Assembly: GCA_021014325.1 (NCBI GenBank)
Contig: CM037459.1
Location: 11,627,501-11,691,500, forward strand
DNA: 64,000 nt
Direction of reading: 5' to 3'
DNA from: Plazaster borealis
Taxonomy: Eukaryota > Echinodermata > Asteroidea > Forcipulatida > Labidiasteridae
Under the pieces are notes generated by a model. That model was not told the DNA's origin. It saw only the letters and a program-made list of their open reading frames with translations, and did not search any database. Position 1 is the first letter of the stretch. The number at the start of each line of letters is the position of its first letter. This document shows positions 44,826 to 55,447 of this stretch, one piece after another. A program made the position numbers and the translations under genes.

Positions 44826-47732
44826 TAATATTAATAATAATAATACGAGATATTTATATAGCGCATAATGCAAAAGCCTCTATGCGCAACACAAAACATA
44901 AAACAATGAAATGAAAATAATAGCAAGTTACACAAATAAAGATTTAAACAAATGAGTTTTTAAAAGTCCCTTGAAAATTTGAAGAGAGCTAGCTTGGCGA
45001 ATATGAAGAGGTAAGTCGTTCCATAATGAAGGTGCAATGTAGTTGAAGGCTCTTTGACCATAGAATTTAGTGGAAAAAGTACTTTGCGTCAGTCGGGATT
45101 GGCCAGCAGATCGAAGAGAACGAACAGGAATATATTTACGGAGAAGATCTGATATATAGACAGGAGATAGGCCATGAAGAGATTTGAATGTAAGAAGATT
45201 TAACTTATATACGATGCGCAGTTTGATCGGGAGCCAGTGTAGTTCTTGTAAGATTGGAGTAATATGTTGGGAACGAGGTGAGCGAGAGACGAGGCGAGCA
45301 GCGGTGTTTTGAACTCTCTGAATTTTAGAAAGTTCTCTATCTGAAAGTCCAGTGAGAAGAGTCGAGTCTAGAGCTGACAAAGGCATGAACGAGTAGAAGA
45401 GTAGAATCATCATCAAGATGGCGCCGGATTCGACCTATTTTTCGAATTTGAAAAAGAGCACATTTGCATATATTAGTTACCTGGTCAGTCATACTCATCG
45501 AAGAATCCGTAAGAACACCGAGATTTCGGACTACACGAGAAGGTTGAATAATGGATTGTCCAATGTTAATTTCTGTAGGAGGCACGTTTTTCGAAAAACG
45601 TGAGTTGAAAAAGATAATTTCGGTTTTAGCATCGTTAAGAGCAAGCTTGTTAGATAAAGACCAAGATTTAATGTCGTCAATACAAGCATCAATTTTTGCA
45701 AGGGCTAAGTCACGATCCGCCGGATTATAGGTAAGATAAAACTGAGTATCATCTGCATAAACAATACTCTTTATTCCATGAGCAGCTATGAGATCTTGCA
45801 GCGGTGCACTGAACAATATAAATAATAGGGGTCCGGCTGCAGAACCTTGTGGCACACCGCACCATAGGCAATGACAGTCAGATTTCACACTATCAATGAG
45901 TACTGATTGATTACGGTTCTCCAAATACGAAACGATCCATTTCAAAGCTGTGTGACATAAGCCGTAACGAGAAGAGAGACGTTTGCAAAGATGATTATGG
46001 TCGAGAGTGTCAAAGGCGGAGGAGAAATCCAGGAGCACCAAGACTGCTTCTTGGTGATTATCTAGCGCTAGCAGGATATCATTTTGCACGCTGAGGAGAG
46101 CTGTCTCGGTACTGTGAAAAGGTCTATAAGCAGACTGCATTTTGGCATGAAGATTGTTGTCACATAAATGAGCTTGAAGTTGATCCACAGCAATTCTTTC
46201 AATTAATTTAGAAATATACCTCAGGTTAGAAATTGGGCGGTAGCTGGCAAGGCATTCGGGGTCTAAGGTCGGCTTTTTTAAAAGAGGAAGTACACATGCT
46301 TCCTTCAAATGATCAGGAAAAAGTCGTCCGGAGGAAAGTGAAAGATTAATATTTTTTGTTAAAACAGGTAGCAATACAGGAACACAATCCTTAAAAACAG
46401 ACGATGGTAATGGGTCCAACTTGCAAGAAGTGACAGGAGACGATTTATTCATTTTCAGCACCTCCTCAGGGGAAACGGGGCGAAATCCAGTGAACAGTGA
46501 AGGACAGTGATCATGTATTGTAACAGAAAGCGATGCAGGCTGAACACTATCAAAATTTCCATGCAATTTGCGAATTTTGTCATCAAAGAAAATTGCAAAC
46601 CTATCCACAAGTTCTTTAGGGTCATGAAAAGTGGGCAGAGTTTTCGTGGATTTGGCAGAAGAAAGTTTATCAATTATCCGAAACAGATCTTTAGGTTTGG
46701 AGTCAGAAATTTCCTGGCGATGATAATTAGATTTAACAGAATTTAGGAGGTTTCTGTAAAATAGACATTGATCATTGTAATATTCTTTATGAATCATAAG
46801 ACCCGTTTTGGACCATCTTCTCTCCCGGCGGCGTCTTTCCTGTTTGGCTTCACGTAGTGAGTCTGTGTACCAGGGAGCATGTGGGCGTAATATAATAGTC
46901 CTCACAATCTCTGGAGCATGACGGTCAAGAGTCGCTTGAAGAACGGTATCATACTGACGGACAAGAGCTTCCAAATCATCAGCAGGATTCATAACTAAAT
47001 TCGAATTAGAAATATCACGCTTAAATGAAACCATATCAATGGTGCGGAGTTTGCGGCTGCAAATGGTCTTAGTGGGAGCAGCCGGTCGAGCAACATTGAT
47101 GAGGCACTTAACAGCAGCATGGTCCGATGGAAGATCATGGTGAACAGAAACAGAAGAAATCAGGTCATCATTTGCATTGGATATTAGCAGATCTAAAGTA
47201 TGCCCAGCGGTGTGAGTAGGAACAGAGACATACTGTTCAAAATTGCTCAAGTTCAGAAAATCATGAAAAATCTCTGCTTCACGGTTACCTGGCACATCCA
47301 CATGTATGTTAAAATCTCCTACAAGTAGAAACTTACCAGGATTGGCAATAAGGAATTCTACAAGGAAACCAAAATCATCATGAAACATGGCATTGGTAAT
47401 CTTGTTTTTGTTGTTTGGCGGAGGCCTGACTACTACTACCAGCCGGAACGTAGAAGCATGGACTGTTAACGAGAGGTCTATGGTCTCAAAAGCTATGTAT
47501 TCTTGTCTTTTTTGGATTTTGCAGTTGATGCTATCACGGAGAAGAACACCAACACCACCAGCTCTTGAATGCAATCTAGGAGAGTGATGAAAAATGTAGT
47601 TTGGTAGCGTGCTTTTTATATCAGCTAGGGTCCGATTATCTCGATCACTTCCCGTGAGCCACGTTTCAGTTATAGCCATTATGTCCAATGTGACTGATGA
47701 CATAGTCACTATATGATTATAGTGACCCCTCT
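44826..47732 (-). mobile_element. CR1/L2-like LINE, nearly complete second ORF
   Basis: On the minus strand: endonuclease, RT, C-terminus, short 3' UTR and an (ATT)n tail at about 44826-44843. The 5' end falls within the start of the endonuclease domain at about 47732, where host text (CAGATCTGACTTGCAT, the AP-1/promoter region of gamma5) resumes. It thus splits the upstream region of the next exon. Confidence 0.9.
44928..45416 (-). pseudogene. LINE C-terminal region, displaced by a frameshift
   Basis: Contains LLTGLSDRELSKIQRVQNTA, LHWLPIKLRI, SLRSAGQSRL and a terminal LLKTHLFKSLFV, the usual CR1/L2 C-terminus. It is the end of the preceding 803-residue frame, not a gene by itself. Confidence 0.88.
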
Positions 47733-47748
47733 CAGATCTGACTTGCAT
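45337..47748 (-). CDS. LINE endonuclease-reverse transcriptase (frameshifted at C-terminus)
   Basis: 803-aa frame. The first five or so residues come from host DNA. Endonuclease marks: ITETWL at 26-31, GDFN at 144-147, SDH at 208-210. RT marks: FDTLDH at 579-584, GVPQGS at 631-636 and intact YADD at 664-667, then thumb (LNDAKTEIIFF, VRNLGVLTDSS). It fails at SSRLD near 45400, where a few bases are lost. The C-terminal part continues in another frame at 44928-45416. Among the LINEs in the window this RT looks least decayed after the RTE copy. It belongs to the same broad family as the copies at 1-1876 and 36030-38545. Confidence 0.9.
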   Translation of the reverse strand: MQVRSERGHYNHIVTMSSVTLDIMAITETWLTGSDRDNRTLADIKSTLPNYIFHHSPRLHSRAGGVGVLLRDSINCKIQKRQEYIAFETIDLSLTVHASTFRLVVVVRPPPNNKNKITNAMFHDDFGFLVEFLIANPGKFLLVGDFNIHVDVPGNREAEIFHDFLNLSNFEQYVSVPTHTAGHTLDLLISNANDDLISSVSVHHDLPSDHAAVKCLINVARPAAPTKTICSRKLRTIDMVSFKRDISNSNLVMNPADDLEALVRQYDTVLQATLDRHAPEIVRTIILRPHAPWYTDSLREAKQERRRRERRWSKTGLMIHKEYYNDQCLFYRNLLNSVKSNYHRQEISDSKPKDLFRIIDKLSSAKSTKTLPTFHDPKELVDRFAIFFDDKIRKLHGNFDSVQPASLSVTIHDHCPSLFTGFRPVSPEEVLKMNKSSPVTSCKLDPLPSSVFKDCVPVLLPVLTKNINLSLSSGRLFPDHLKEACVLPLLKKPTLDPECLASYRPISNLRYISKLIERIAVDQLQAHLCDNNLHAKMQSAYRPFHSTETALLSVQNDILLALDNHQEAVLVLLDFSSAFDTLDHNHLCKRLSSRYGLCHTALKWIVSYLENRNQSVLIDSVKSDCHCLWCGVPQGSAAGPLLFILFSAPLQDLIAAHGIKSIVYADDTQFYLTYNPADRDLALAKIDACIDDIKSWSLSNKLALNDAKTEIIFFNSRFSKNVPPTEINIGQSIIQPSRVVRNLGVLTDSSMSMTDQVTNICKCALFQIRKIGRIRRHLDDDSTLLLVHAFVSSRLDSSHWTFR

Positions 47749-47809
47749 AAAAAAAGGTTAACACCATTACCGTGTATGCCTATCATAATATCACTGGCTC
47801 AAATCTATG

Positions 47810-48006
47810 CAAGCCATGCCCGCATGTCGGAAACTTTCAGTCCAATAATGTGTTTTTGATTGACGGCAACGGTTATTACACACTGGAAATGTTACTTCAA
47901 GAAGTTAAAAGGACAATCTACCAGACCGAACAGCTCCAAAAAGCCTTTCAGCGTTGATGATCAAGGTTACAACACCAGCAGAGACAGATCAGAAGACAAA
48001 ATAACG
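47810..48006 (+). other. Exon-A relative, gamma5
   Basis: More diverged version of exon A (GACGGCAACGGTTATTACACACTGG) that still ends ACG|GTAAGC, an acceptable donor. The C1q exon expected after it is missing; the next is gene 5, over 8 kb away behind another exon A. The promoter upstream is cut by the LINE. Confidence 0.45.
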
Positions 48007-48385
48007 GTAAGCTAGTCTTTATTATTATATACTGTGTGTCCTGCATATTGTAATGCACATGTGCCTTCACTCAAAATTGACTGTTTTTAAAGTTATTAAA
48101 CTAGCTGCATATAGCTAGGTTTTACTGGCAATTAAACAGTGAAGTATGTTTTCAAATCAAGTATAGAACGAACGGTTGACTTTTTCATCAATGGGGCATT
48201 TCTGTACTTTACTGAGAACATTTTACTTTCAACCCGAATGCAAACACGACTTGACATAAGTTTTTCAGTTTTAACTTGATACGATGTCCGATGCAGATAT
48301 ATAGGGACAACTGCAGTATCATTATTTTAACTTCATTGTAATGTGTAGCCTCTGAAAAAAAGCGAGCAGAATTAAATCAACGGTG

Positions 48386-49029
48386 TTGTGGCAAAGGGGT
48401 TTTATCCCAGAGTTTCTGTCCGCTAGAACCAAACTGTCTACCGAGACGGATTCTTCTAGGAATTTTTGTCGGCCTCCAGGTGATTCTGTTCGTCTAAAGA
48501 TCATGTTACCTTTGTTTTCAAAATGAATGAACTCTTGTAAATTTCAGGGCCTTTCTGGCAGGCATTATATTACAATAGTCAAATGGAAAATTGTACCTTT
48601 GTGTCTTGATTTCCAAATAAATCCAAGTGTTATAAAAGTAACAGCTTAAAACCTTGCAAAGAGTATACGTTTTCAGCACATGCTGACATATTTAAATGTT
48701 TCCATTGTCTTAACTACATCGACAACACTGGTCAGCTCACTGAGCCTTCATTTAATTATTTGGTGTTGTGTTCCGAATTTTCTAAGCTTTAGTTTTATTT
48801 TATTGAATACTCATGTTCTTGTTTGTCTTTGCACCATGAGCAATTTTGTGGATATGTGAGCTTACAATTGGACTCGGAGGGAGGAACAATAAACATCTTC
48901 TAAATGTTGTTCGCCACAGTTTTTTATTAACCTGTTTTCGCCAAATACCGATATTTTTTGGCAAGCTGGCGTAATTTAAACCTTACATAAAACCTTCAAA
49001 CAATATAAATCTTAAACACTATAACGAAT
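48386..49029. other. Foreign block, left part: nothing recognised
   Basis: Unique sequence with no convincing frame, RNA or repeat structure visible. It belongs to the insertion between the two halves of the alpha6 upstream region. Confidence 0.5.
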
Positions 49030-49222
49030 GGACTCCCATGTCCCGCAACTTTTATCATAAATAGACTCCCAGGTCCAAAAGACTCCCAGGTCCATGGACT
49101 CCCAGGTCCAACCTTATCGTCAATGGACTCCCAGGTCCAAGTGTGTATCTTCAATGGACTTCCAGGTCCCAAACTACCGTTAATGGACGCCCAGGTCATC
49201 AATAAATGGACTCCCAGGTCCA
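49030..49222. repeat. Cluster of eight GACTCCCAGGTCC motifs
   Basis: Eight copies of a 13-bp core start at about 49031, 49064, 49081, 49097, 49126, 49157, 49186 and 49209, with one or two substitutions in the first, sixth and seventh. Spacers vary in length (roughly 3 to 20 bp) and sequence. With the preceding G each core reads GGAC...GTCC and can pair with itself. The frame seen on the minus strand is a by-product of the repeat. Confidence 0.8.
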
Positions 49223-49594
49223 ACCTATATACATGTATCTCCGTTTAAACTGGTCCCCGACCCTAAGCTCGCTAGGACTCGACTTCATGTTGCTTAAAGG
49301 GAATGTTTGAGACCGTAAACAATACATACCAATTAAATAATGTTGAGATCAACCGGAGTTGAGCTATGAAAATACAGCACAAACAAAACCAATTGGTACA
49401 TCAAGGGGAGTGGTTATTGTGTGTATATTTTGGGTTGGTTTCCTTGATATCTTGTAAAAAAGCCAATCGTGCGCAGCATTCCCCAACAGGAACAACAGAA
49501 GCAACCTGAGAGAAATCTGTGCAGTGCTACAACTTGACAAAACTCAAGATCTTGAGCTCGTGCTAGGCGAATAATTTTAGGGGGCCCAGTTGAT
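49223..49594. other. Foreign block: nothing recognised
   Basis: No frame or repeat noted. It may hold the decayed end of the DIRS-like element, but no terminal repeat was found. Confidence 0.4.
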
Positions 49595-49599
49595 TCAAT

Positions 49600-50150
49600 T
49601 TACTACATTGGGAACTAATTTCCCACAGAATGCCCATCTTGCTGTGAAAAGCAAAAACGTACATCCCCAACCCAAATAGCAGTGAATTTTCCCACCCACA
49701 TAAAACCTAAGAAAGCACAGAGTAAAGCGGCCCTGAACATACAGACTAAAAGCAACGCATCCAGAATGTCCCTCAGAATTGGAAGAGAAATTACCGGTGT
49801 GAGACTTGGGAGCAGCATGACGGGAGCCCTCAAGAAGTTTCGAAATTATGAAATCTTTAGTTGGATCCTGGAAACCGAGAATTTTGTGAAAATTACTAAC
49901 CCTGGCGTCATATGTCGATATTGTGGAAGGCGTTAATTGGCATAGTGACAGCCAAGCGACAAACTCCCGAACCACATGTACTGTAACTGGAAAAACAAGT
50001 GCATGTCCACCATGCTGCAAACATTTGGAAAAGCCCGCCAACCTGTGGCGTATGTTTTCAGAGTGTATGGCGACCAAGCCATAGCTAATAACCGATTCAC
50101 CTCTAATCCTACAACACTTGGGGAAGCCGTGGTAATGGGGTCATATGACA
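49600..50150 (-). pseudogene. DIRS tyrosine recombinase remnant
   Basis: The N-terminal SAM-like region is clear: REFVAWLSLCQLTPSTISTY and FHKILGFQDPTKDFIISKLL. After a frame change the start of the catalytic domain appears (ISLPILRDILDALL, ALLCAFLGFMWVGKFTA). In the family this last stretch holds the first catalytic Arg (RVGE); here it is W. The sequence then ends, so the H-x-x-R and Tyr boxes are missing. Confidence 0.75.
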
Positions 50151-50769
50151 TACCGCCTGTGGTGCTACTGCATGAAAACGCTCTACCTGGAAACGTGACA
50201 AAGAGTTAGCAATATGAACAGCCTTAAATGACATATTAAACCTGAGACACGTAAGCACAACAGGGCCCAATTTCATAGAGCTGCTTAAGCACAAAAAGTC
50301 GCTAAGCACAAAATAATTATGCTTATCAGAATAAGGTTACCAGCCAAAATACCATGTCCCATGTACAATTTATGACTGGTTTTTTGCTCCTTTTTGCTCA
50401 GCAGAAAATTGTTAAGCAATATTTCCTGCTTAAGCAGCTCTATGAAATTGGGCCCAGTTCTCAGCAGTTGCATGATTTGGGGGCATTGTGACGTTTGACC
50501 ATTATTAATATGCAAAACTCTAACTGAATGAAACAAAACCTTCCTATTGACTAATTGTTCAGCCCAGCATTTAACTGCAACCACAGCAAGATACAAGTCC
50601 AACAAGGCGATTGAAGGTGAGTTAGAAAAAAACCGAGGTCGGCCATCAACCCTGGACCCACTGCCTCCGAAAATATTCCCAGAAACAATGGTCGCTGCCG
50701 AGTCCGTATATAACTAGTCAAGGGTGTGATTGGATTCCCAACCACAGTTAGAAAAAGCAGAAATCCCAT
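50120..50769 (-). pseudogene. DIRS RNase H remnant, split by a small element
   Basis: The left half reads DLYLAVVAVKCWAEQLVNRK and INNGQTSQCPQIMQLLR. After the 193-bp insertion the other half reads VVLTCLRFNMSFKAVHIANS and SRFQVERF, matching the family's junction of RNase H with the recombinase region. Several frame errors besides the insertion. Confidence 0.75.
50263..50455. mobile_element. 193-bp MITE with 29-bp perfect inverted ends
   Basis: The termini at 50263-50291 and 50427-50455 are perfect inverted repeats that begin GGGCCCAATTTCATAGAGCT. The interior repeats the GCTTAAGCA theme. No coding. It interrupts the DIRS RNase H reading, so it is younger than that element. No clear target duplication was seen at this boundary; the next outer bases are CA on the left and AG on the right. 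Superfamily not assigned. Confidence 0.88.
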
Positions 50770-51062
50770 TGAAATGAGATAAACATTCCAACCGCAAAAA
50801 TAAATCCTGTTTTGCCCCCTTGGAAAGACGCACCTTATGATATGGTTTGGTCAAACCATGTGTCAGCGAAATTAAGCGCCTAAGAAACGCCCACCGCCCG
50901 GCATACGAAATTCAGAGTGCCCACTTTTGATTAAACTAGCCACTAGCCTAACCTTGTATTTTTTAGCAAGTACCCCGTTGAGCTTATTTTTTAGCACAAT
51001 GACTTAATCAAGAGGCACACGCACCTGCATCCTTTGTGAGTCTATTTCCAAGCCTAGACAAG

Positions 51063-51650
51063 TCAATGCTTGTTGCGGGCCAACAGTTTTCTCAATAGCA
51101 AGAGGAACACCAAGTGACTCGCACATTCTGGGAAACTGATGACTTTACAACACTCATGTGATTTATGAGCGAAGAAAAAATCTTCCAAATAAGGGGTAAT
51201 GGAGGAAGAACCTGTAACTTTCGGAATTTGGAATTCCAGAAATGTACTGAACGTTTCAAATAGTGCACAGGAAATTGAGCAGCCCGTCGGCAAATATTTG
51301 TCATGGTCATTATTTTCCTTGAAAGGTAAACCCCAATAATTCGTAATCAGACGGAGCAACAGGGAGGAGCTGCCTGAAAGTTTACTTTATATCTTACTTT
51401 GAGAACCATGCACCACGTCCCATGTTACGCACAATGTTAACTTCTTCATCAAAAGAGGCATAACGAAATCGTTAATTAATTCCCCAGCAGGGAATGAAAG
51501 GTGATGAATCAACCGATACGATTTAGGCTCATCTTTAGGCACCAGCCCAATAGGCGAACATTGGTGGTTGGCAAATGGGGGTGTGTCAAAAGGGCCCTCA
51601 ATTCTACCCAAACTTCTTTCTTTAGCAATTTTGTCCAATCGGGAGTGCTT
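51063..51650 (-). pseudogene. DIRS reverse transcriptase remnant
   Basis: Two pieces. 51387-51650 has the fingers region with RIEGPFDTPPF, IGLVPKDEPKSYRLIHHLSF. 51063-51359 has the palm with LPTGCSISCALFETFSTFLEF and the catalytic box near 51180-51191, which reads YLED where the family has YLDD. A frame break lies between the pieces at about 51360-51390. Confidence 0.85.
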
Positions 51651-51766
51651 TGGCTGATTTTAGACTATCGGAATACCGGCTAATGCGAGGGCAATTAACA
51701 CCCAGAGAAAAAGTAAATGTAAGCCCATGTTGAAGGGAACCTACCGCAGAAGCATAAGGGTACTCT

Positions 51767-52090
51767 TTAAGCATTGCCACCAACACATCGACTTTGATTG
51801 GGGTATGGAGGAAAACAATGCAAATTTAAGGATGGTGTCTTCACGTCCTTAACCGCCTTGGCACCAGAAGGCACTTGGCGGGACATATTTTTAATGTCAG
51901 ACCGTTGTGTATTACTGCGGCAAATATGGCCCTGACGCAAGCATCTGTCGCACCTGCGCTGAAAGCGACATGCCTTAATAAAGTGGCAACCTTTGAAACG
52001 GTTATATGCAAAGAAATTACCTTGTTTTAGGACTGAATGAGTGCCCCTTGAGATATACCCCTCTTTCTTCGTATCAAAAGTTGACAACAA
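51767..52090 (-). pseudogene. DIRS gag-like Cys-rich region
   Basis: Carries CHFIKACRFQRRCDRCLRQG, a Cys/His-spaced stretch like the knuckle at the end of DIRS gag proteins, immediately upstream of RT on the same strand. Assigned mainly from position; the rest of the frame is not recognisable. Confidence 0.55.
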
Positions 52091-52865
52091 TCAGACGGTG
52101 CATTCCCTATAAAATTTAACATTTCCATTGACCTGTGTAGACCTACAAATCGTGTCTGCAGGAGGTCCAGGCTATGTGAACCTTTTGTAAACATGTGATG
52201 TCACAGGTCACACGGTCTATGCTCAGGAGATGTTTGTCTCGAGTGTTGAATGTGTCTCCCAGAAAATCTCCATCGCATAACTCATGCGCCTTGATTAAAT
52301 TTGCGTGTTTTACAGTAGAGCAAGGAACTTCACGCCTTTGTTTGTTTGATGTCAAAATCGAAAATTCTATAACCTATGTTAGCGTTCCTCGCTCACTTGG
52401 ACAAAACTTCAATGTTCTGCTATCTCTGTCAGTGGCATGAAATTGACCCCAGAGGTTCCAAATTCATGCCGCTGATCACTTTGGTAAACGAACGTATACC
52501 AGCGCGTGAAACATAGATCTAGATCGCCAAACTAAGCAAATAAAATTTCAAATGAATAGAAAAATCACTTCAAAGTGCAACTGATAGTGTCTTAGTAAAA
52601 AATTAGAAAAAAAGAAAATTATACTAGGCCTAACGGGTGCCTTTTGCAAGTTTGATTGGGGGGATTTGGGTAAAAATAAAACTGGGAAATAATTCTACTG
52701 GGAATAGACTGACCACTCAATGATACTCTGTCCGAATGGACAATATATTGTTTTCGTTTGGTTTGTTTCTTTGTTTGTTGGTGGTGTTTGGGTGCTTGTT
52801 TGATTGCTTCTTTGGTTGGTTTGTTGTCCCTTTTTTTTGGGGGGGGGGTGGGGTGGAATATCTAG
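52091..52865. other. Foreign block, right part: nothing recognised
   Basis: Contains short frames without family resemblance and a T-run followed by a G-run near 52831-52850. It may include the 5' part of the DIRS-like element. Alpha6 sequence resumes at about 52865. Confidence 0.45.
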
Positions 52866-53095
52866 GGGTAACAAATTGGCCTAAGAAACCGGCTCTTAAC
52901 GGTGTTCACATTTACATACTTGTGTATTATGTGATACAGCAGGCTCAACGTTTTTAATACAAGTTTGAGACATAATGTTTTATTTGTTTCTATATGTACA
53001 ATATCCCAAAGATATTGTAGTTGATTAATACAGCACTGAACATTATAGAAAAACCTAGTAGAAATATTTCCAAATAAATTCTCACAAATGATAAC

Positions 53096-53215
53096 ATCGC
53101 CCTCTATCTGATCTGACCAACATCTAGGCATGGAGGTAGAATTCTACCTCCATGATTTAGGTAAGATAAATATCCTTATCGTGTTTGTCGATTATCACGT
53201 GCTAAAAGCGTTAAG
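53096..53215 (+). promoter_or_regulatory. Exon A upstream region, alpha6 (with palindrome)
   Basis: Diverged: AP-1-type TGACTCA has become TGACCAA, and the CTCF-like word is altered (ATCGCCCTCTATC). A 26-bp perfect palindrome at 53129-53154 (half: CATGGAGGTAGAA) is inserted within CATCTA...GGTAAG text that is continuous in the other units. Confidence 0.4.
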
Positions 53216-53418
53216 CAAACCACGCCCACACGTCGGTGACTTCCAGCGCAATACTGTGTGATTGACAGCGACGGTTATCACACACTGGAAATGTCACTGG
53301 TCTGGAAATCTTCAAGAGGTTAAAAGGAGAAGCTACTAGACCACAGCTCCAAAAGCCATTCAGCATTGAGGATCAAGGTTACAACACTAGCAGAGACTGA
53401 GCAAAAGACAACATTATG
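53216..53418 (+). other. Putative 5' noncoding exon A, alpha6
   Basis: Ends ATG|GTAAGT. This is the most diverged exon A that still serves an intact gene. Its GATTGACAGCG text is the clearest link to exon B. Expected partner is gene 5 at 56416, across an intron of 3.0 kb that includes two insertions. Confidence 0.5.
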
Positions 53419-54736
53419 GTAAGTGTAATAGTCTCTTCTCTAATCTTTTTCCTTATAGCAACGTGATGACTGTTACGAACTCGCCTGTTTTCTCAGTCGT
53501 TGTGTGCCAATTTAGAAGACAAGTCAAGCAATTATAGGTTTTTGATTTATTTCAGTTGAAACTTTAGTCTAAGTAACAAGTCAGTTGTATTCCAAATGAA
53601 TGAATAATGGGCTTGTAATCGGTTTCTAGGCAATGGACATTGTTAGTGCCATCAGTGTGTACTTTGTTCTCCCAAAACATTTGGAGAATAAAATTGTTTC
53701 TCCAAATCATATTAAATTTAGTATAAAATCAACTATTGGGGACAGTTTTCCGAATTGATGAACAAGGGGCTGGTTGGTATCGGTTTCTTTACAACTGACA
53801 TTGTTAGAAAAAAGGCGCGCTTGTGGAGAAAAGAATTGGTCTCAAATTCATCCCTTAAAAAACCCTTCGGATCATTAAGTATTGTCTTGAAATATTGCCC
53901 AACTGTGGATTAACATGCAATTACAGACTTACTGTAATCCAAACGAGCTTTGAGAAAAATGAATACTCAAATTAAACCTTGTGCTACGGGTTATAGTAAA
54001 TAAATACAACATTGGATGTGGATTAATTACATTGCACCGCTGCTCAGTCATTCGTTCCGATCTTTTGAATGGAAATTAAACACCGATTCTGGTTTTAAAC
54101 CCAATACAAATAATGCTGGACAAAAACTACTCGACGATTCCATTCAAAGCCTAGGTAGCGCATTTTTCGTCTAGTAAGAATCAGATTTTTATTGGGTTTT
54201 AGTAGGACTATCTTATATATCTCATATGGTTTTGGCTAAGGCATATTTTTTTTTAAATCTCTGTGATTTAAGAACAAATTATTATACGTGAAATGATCAA
54301 ATGAAGTAACAGACGCAGCCAAAAGGTTTTGGTGGCCTCCTTAATGGTAATTTTGTGGCATTCGTATGGTCATGTAAATGTCAGTCTTCAATGCATCAAT
54401 ATCCAAATAGGATCAGGCCCGATGAGGGAGCGGGTGTAATTATTTATTTTATAATTTATTTATTTAGTTACTTATTAACTTGTTAAAGCACAACAGCCAT
54501 TTACTCCACTAAAACCCAGAACACTCCTTGACAATAAAATCACTACTGACCCACAGGCCAATCCACATGGCAGCACATTTTGTGGATTGTATATAGGGTT
54601 ACCTCGAATAACTGTGCACCGCAGAGTCATTAAAGCCTTGGTTGACATGCATTTGTTCATGACTCTTGAGATCATGTTTAGGGCTTGTTCACTTTTAGTC
54701 TAGTTGTCAAAAGGTTGTCGTAATACATGTTCTATA

Positions 54737-55383
54737 GACTGTGCAAGTCTCGCGCACATTCAAACTTCCAGGACCATTGTGGTCCCAACTACATGGAGTT
54801 TTTCGTGGGCAAGATTTTGTTTTGTCAATTATTTTAGTTTAGCGTGGTTTATGACCATGACAAATATAAAGTAAAATCAATTCGACAAAATGACGAAGAA
54901 AACCCGAGAATTAAACTTGACCTCAGCTTCCGGTTACTGCAAAAAATAAGAATTTTGTGCTCACCTCCGATCACAGAACTTATGTAAACGCTTGTTTTAG
55001 ATGCGCGATGATAACCGCCAGATGCTGTAATTGCAACGCGAAGCCTTTTTATTGCAGTCTATGGTTGTTGAGGCGTCAGCGTCCTCTATAAATGCGTCAA
55101 GCGTTAGTTTTTACGCCTGTGGGACCATCGCGAAACCACGTAAGAGGTTTCTGAAAAGCATCCTTGTCCCAGAGTTTTAATTTTGCTTCAATAATAATTA
55201 ACACATTTTTTGTGTATTTCATTATAAAAAGTAAAACTGATTTTATAAACTCGTAATGAGTATTTTTGTTGTTCAGGTTTTGTCATTAGATATAACTTAA
55301 AACAAAGATTCGATTTCAGAGAAAAAAAGTGTTCTTCGTTTGACGTGTTTTCTCGTTCCGATACGCGCGAGACTTGCACAGTC
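54737..55383 (+). mobile_element. TA-flanked MITE with 19-bp inverted ends, copy 2
   Basis: 647 bp. The ends are perfect inverted repeats GACTGTGCAAGTCTCGCGC, with TA at 54735-54736 and 55384-55385. It shares most of its length with the copy in alpha3 and occupies the same site. Compared with that copy it lacks about 40 bp (IYVVG-region text near 23540) and carries a few substitutions. No transposase. Confidence 0.88.
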
Positions 55384-55447
55384 TATATAAACAAATATAA
55401 AAACCACAGTTGTAACCAGTCAAACCATTATAAACAATTAATCAAAT

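Larger units (their letters stand above)
44131..48230 (+). repeat. Third half-unit subtype, gamma5 (two insertions, no C1q exon)
   Basis: Opening sequence near 44150-44340 is related to both alpha and beta openings but equal to neither (ACCGGTAAAAGAGAAG, then ACATGCAGGCTACTAC). It holds a TTAA-flanked element and a LINE before its exon-A relative. After that exon it passes at about 48230 directly into alpha6 upstream sequence. Confidence 0.65.
49595..52090 (-). mobile_element. Decayed DIRS-like tyrosine-recombinase retrotransposon
   Basis: On the minus strand the remnants follow the DIRS order: a gag-like Cys-rich region (51767-52090), reverse transcriptase (51063-51650), RNase H (50285-50769, continuing to about 50120) and tyrosine recombinase (49600-50150). 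That order, plus the RT sequence itself (GPFDTPPFANHQCSPIGLVPK, GCSISCALFETFS), separates it from LTR elements, which use a DDE integrase. Every part is broken by frameshifts or stops. Terminal and internal complementary repeats were not found, so the ends are approximate. A 193-bp element sits inside the RNase H region. Confidence 0.82.

Noticed and set aside
49030..49222. CRISPR-like array
   Set aside because: The core is only 13 bp, spacers are of uneven length and often only a few bases, and the host is an animal genome.
48996..49223. Minus-strand 75-codon frame
   Set aside because: Produced by the GACTCCCAGGTCC motif cluster; no start context or homology.
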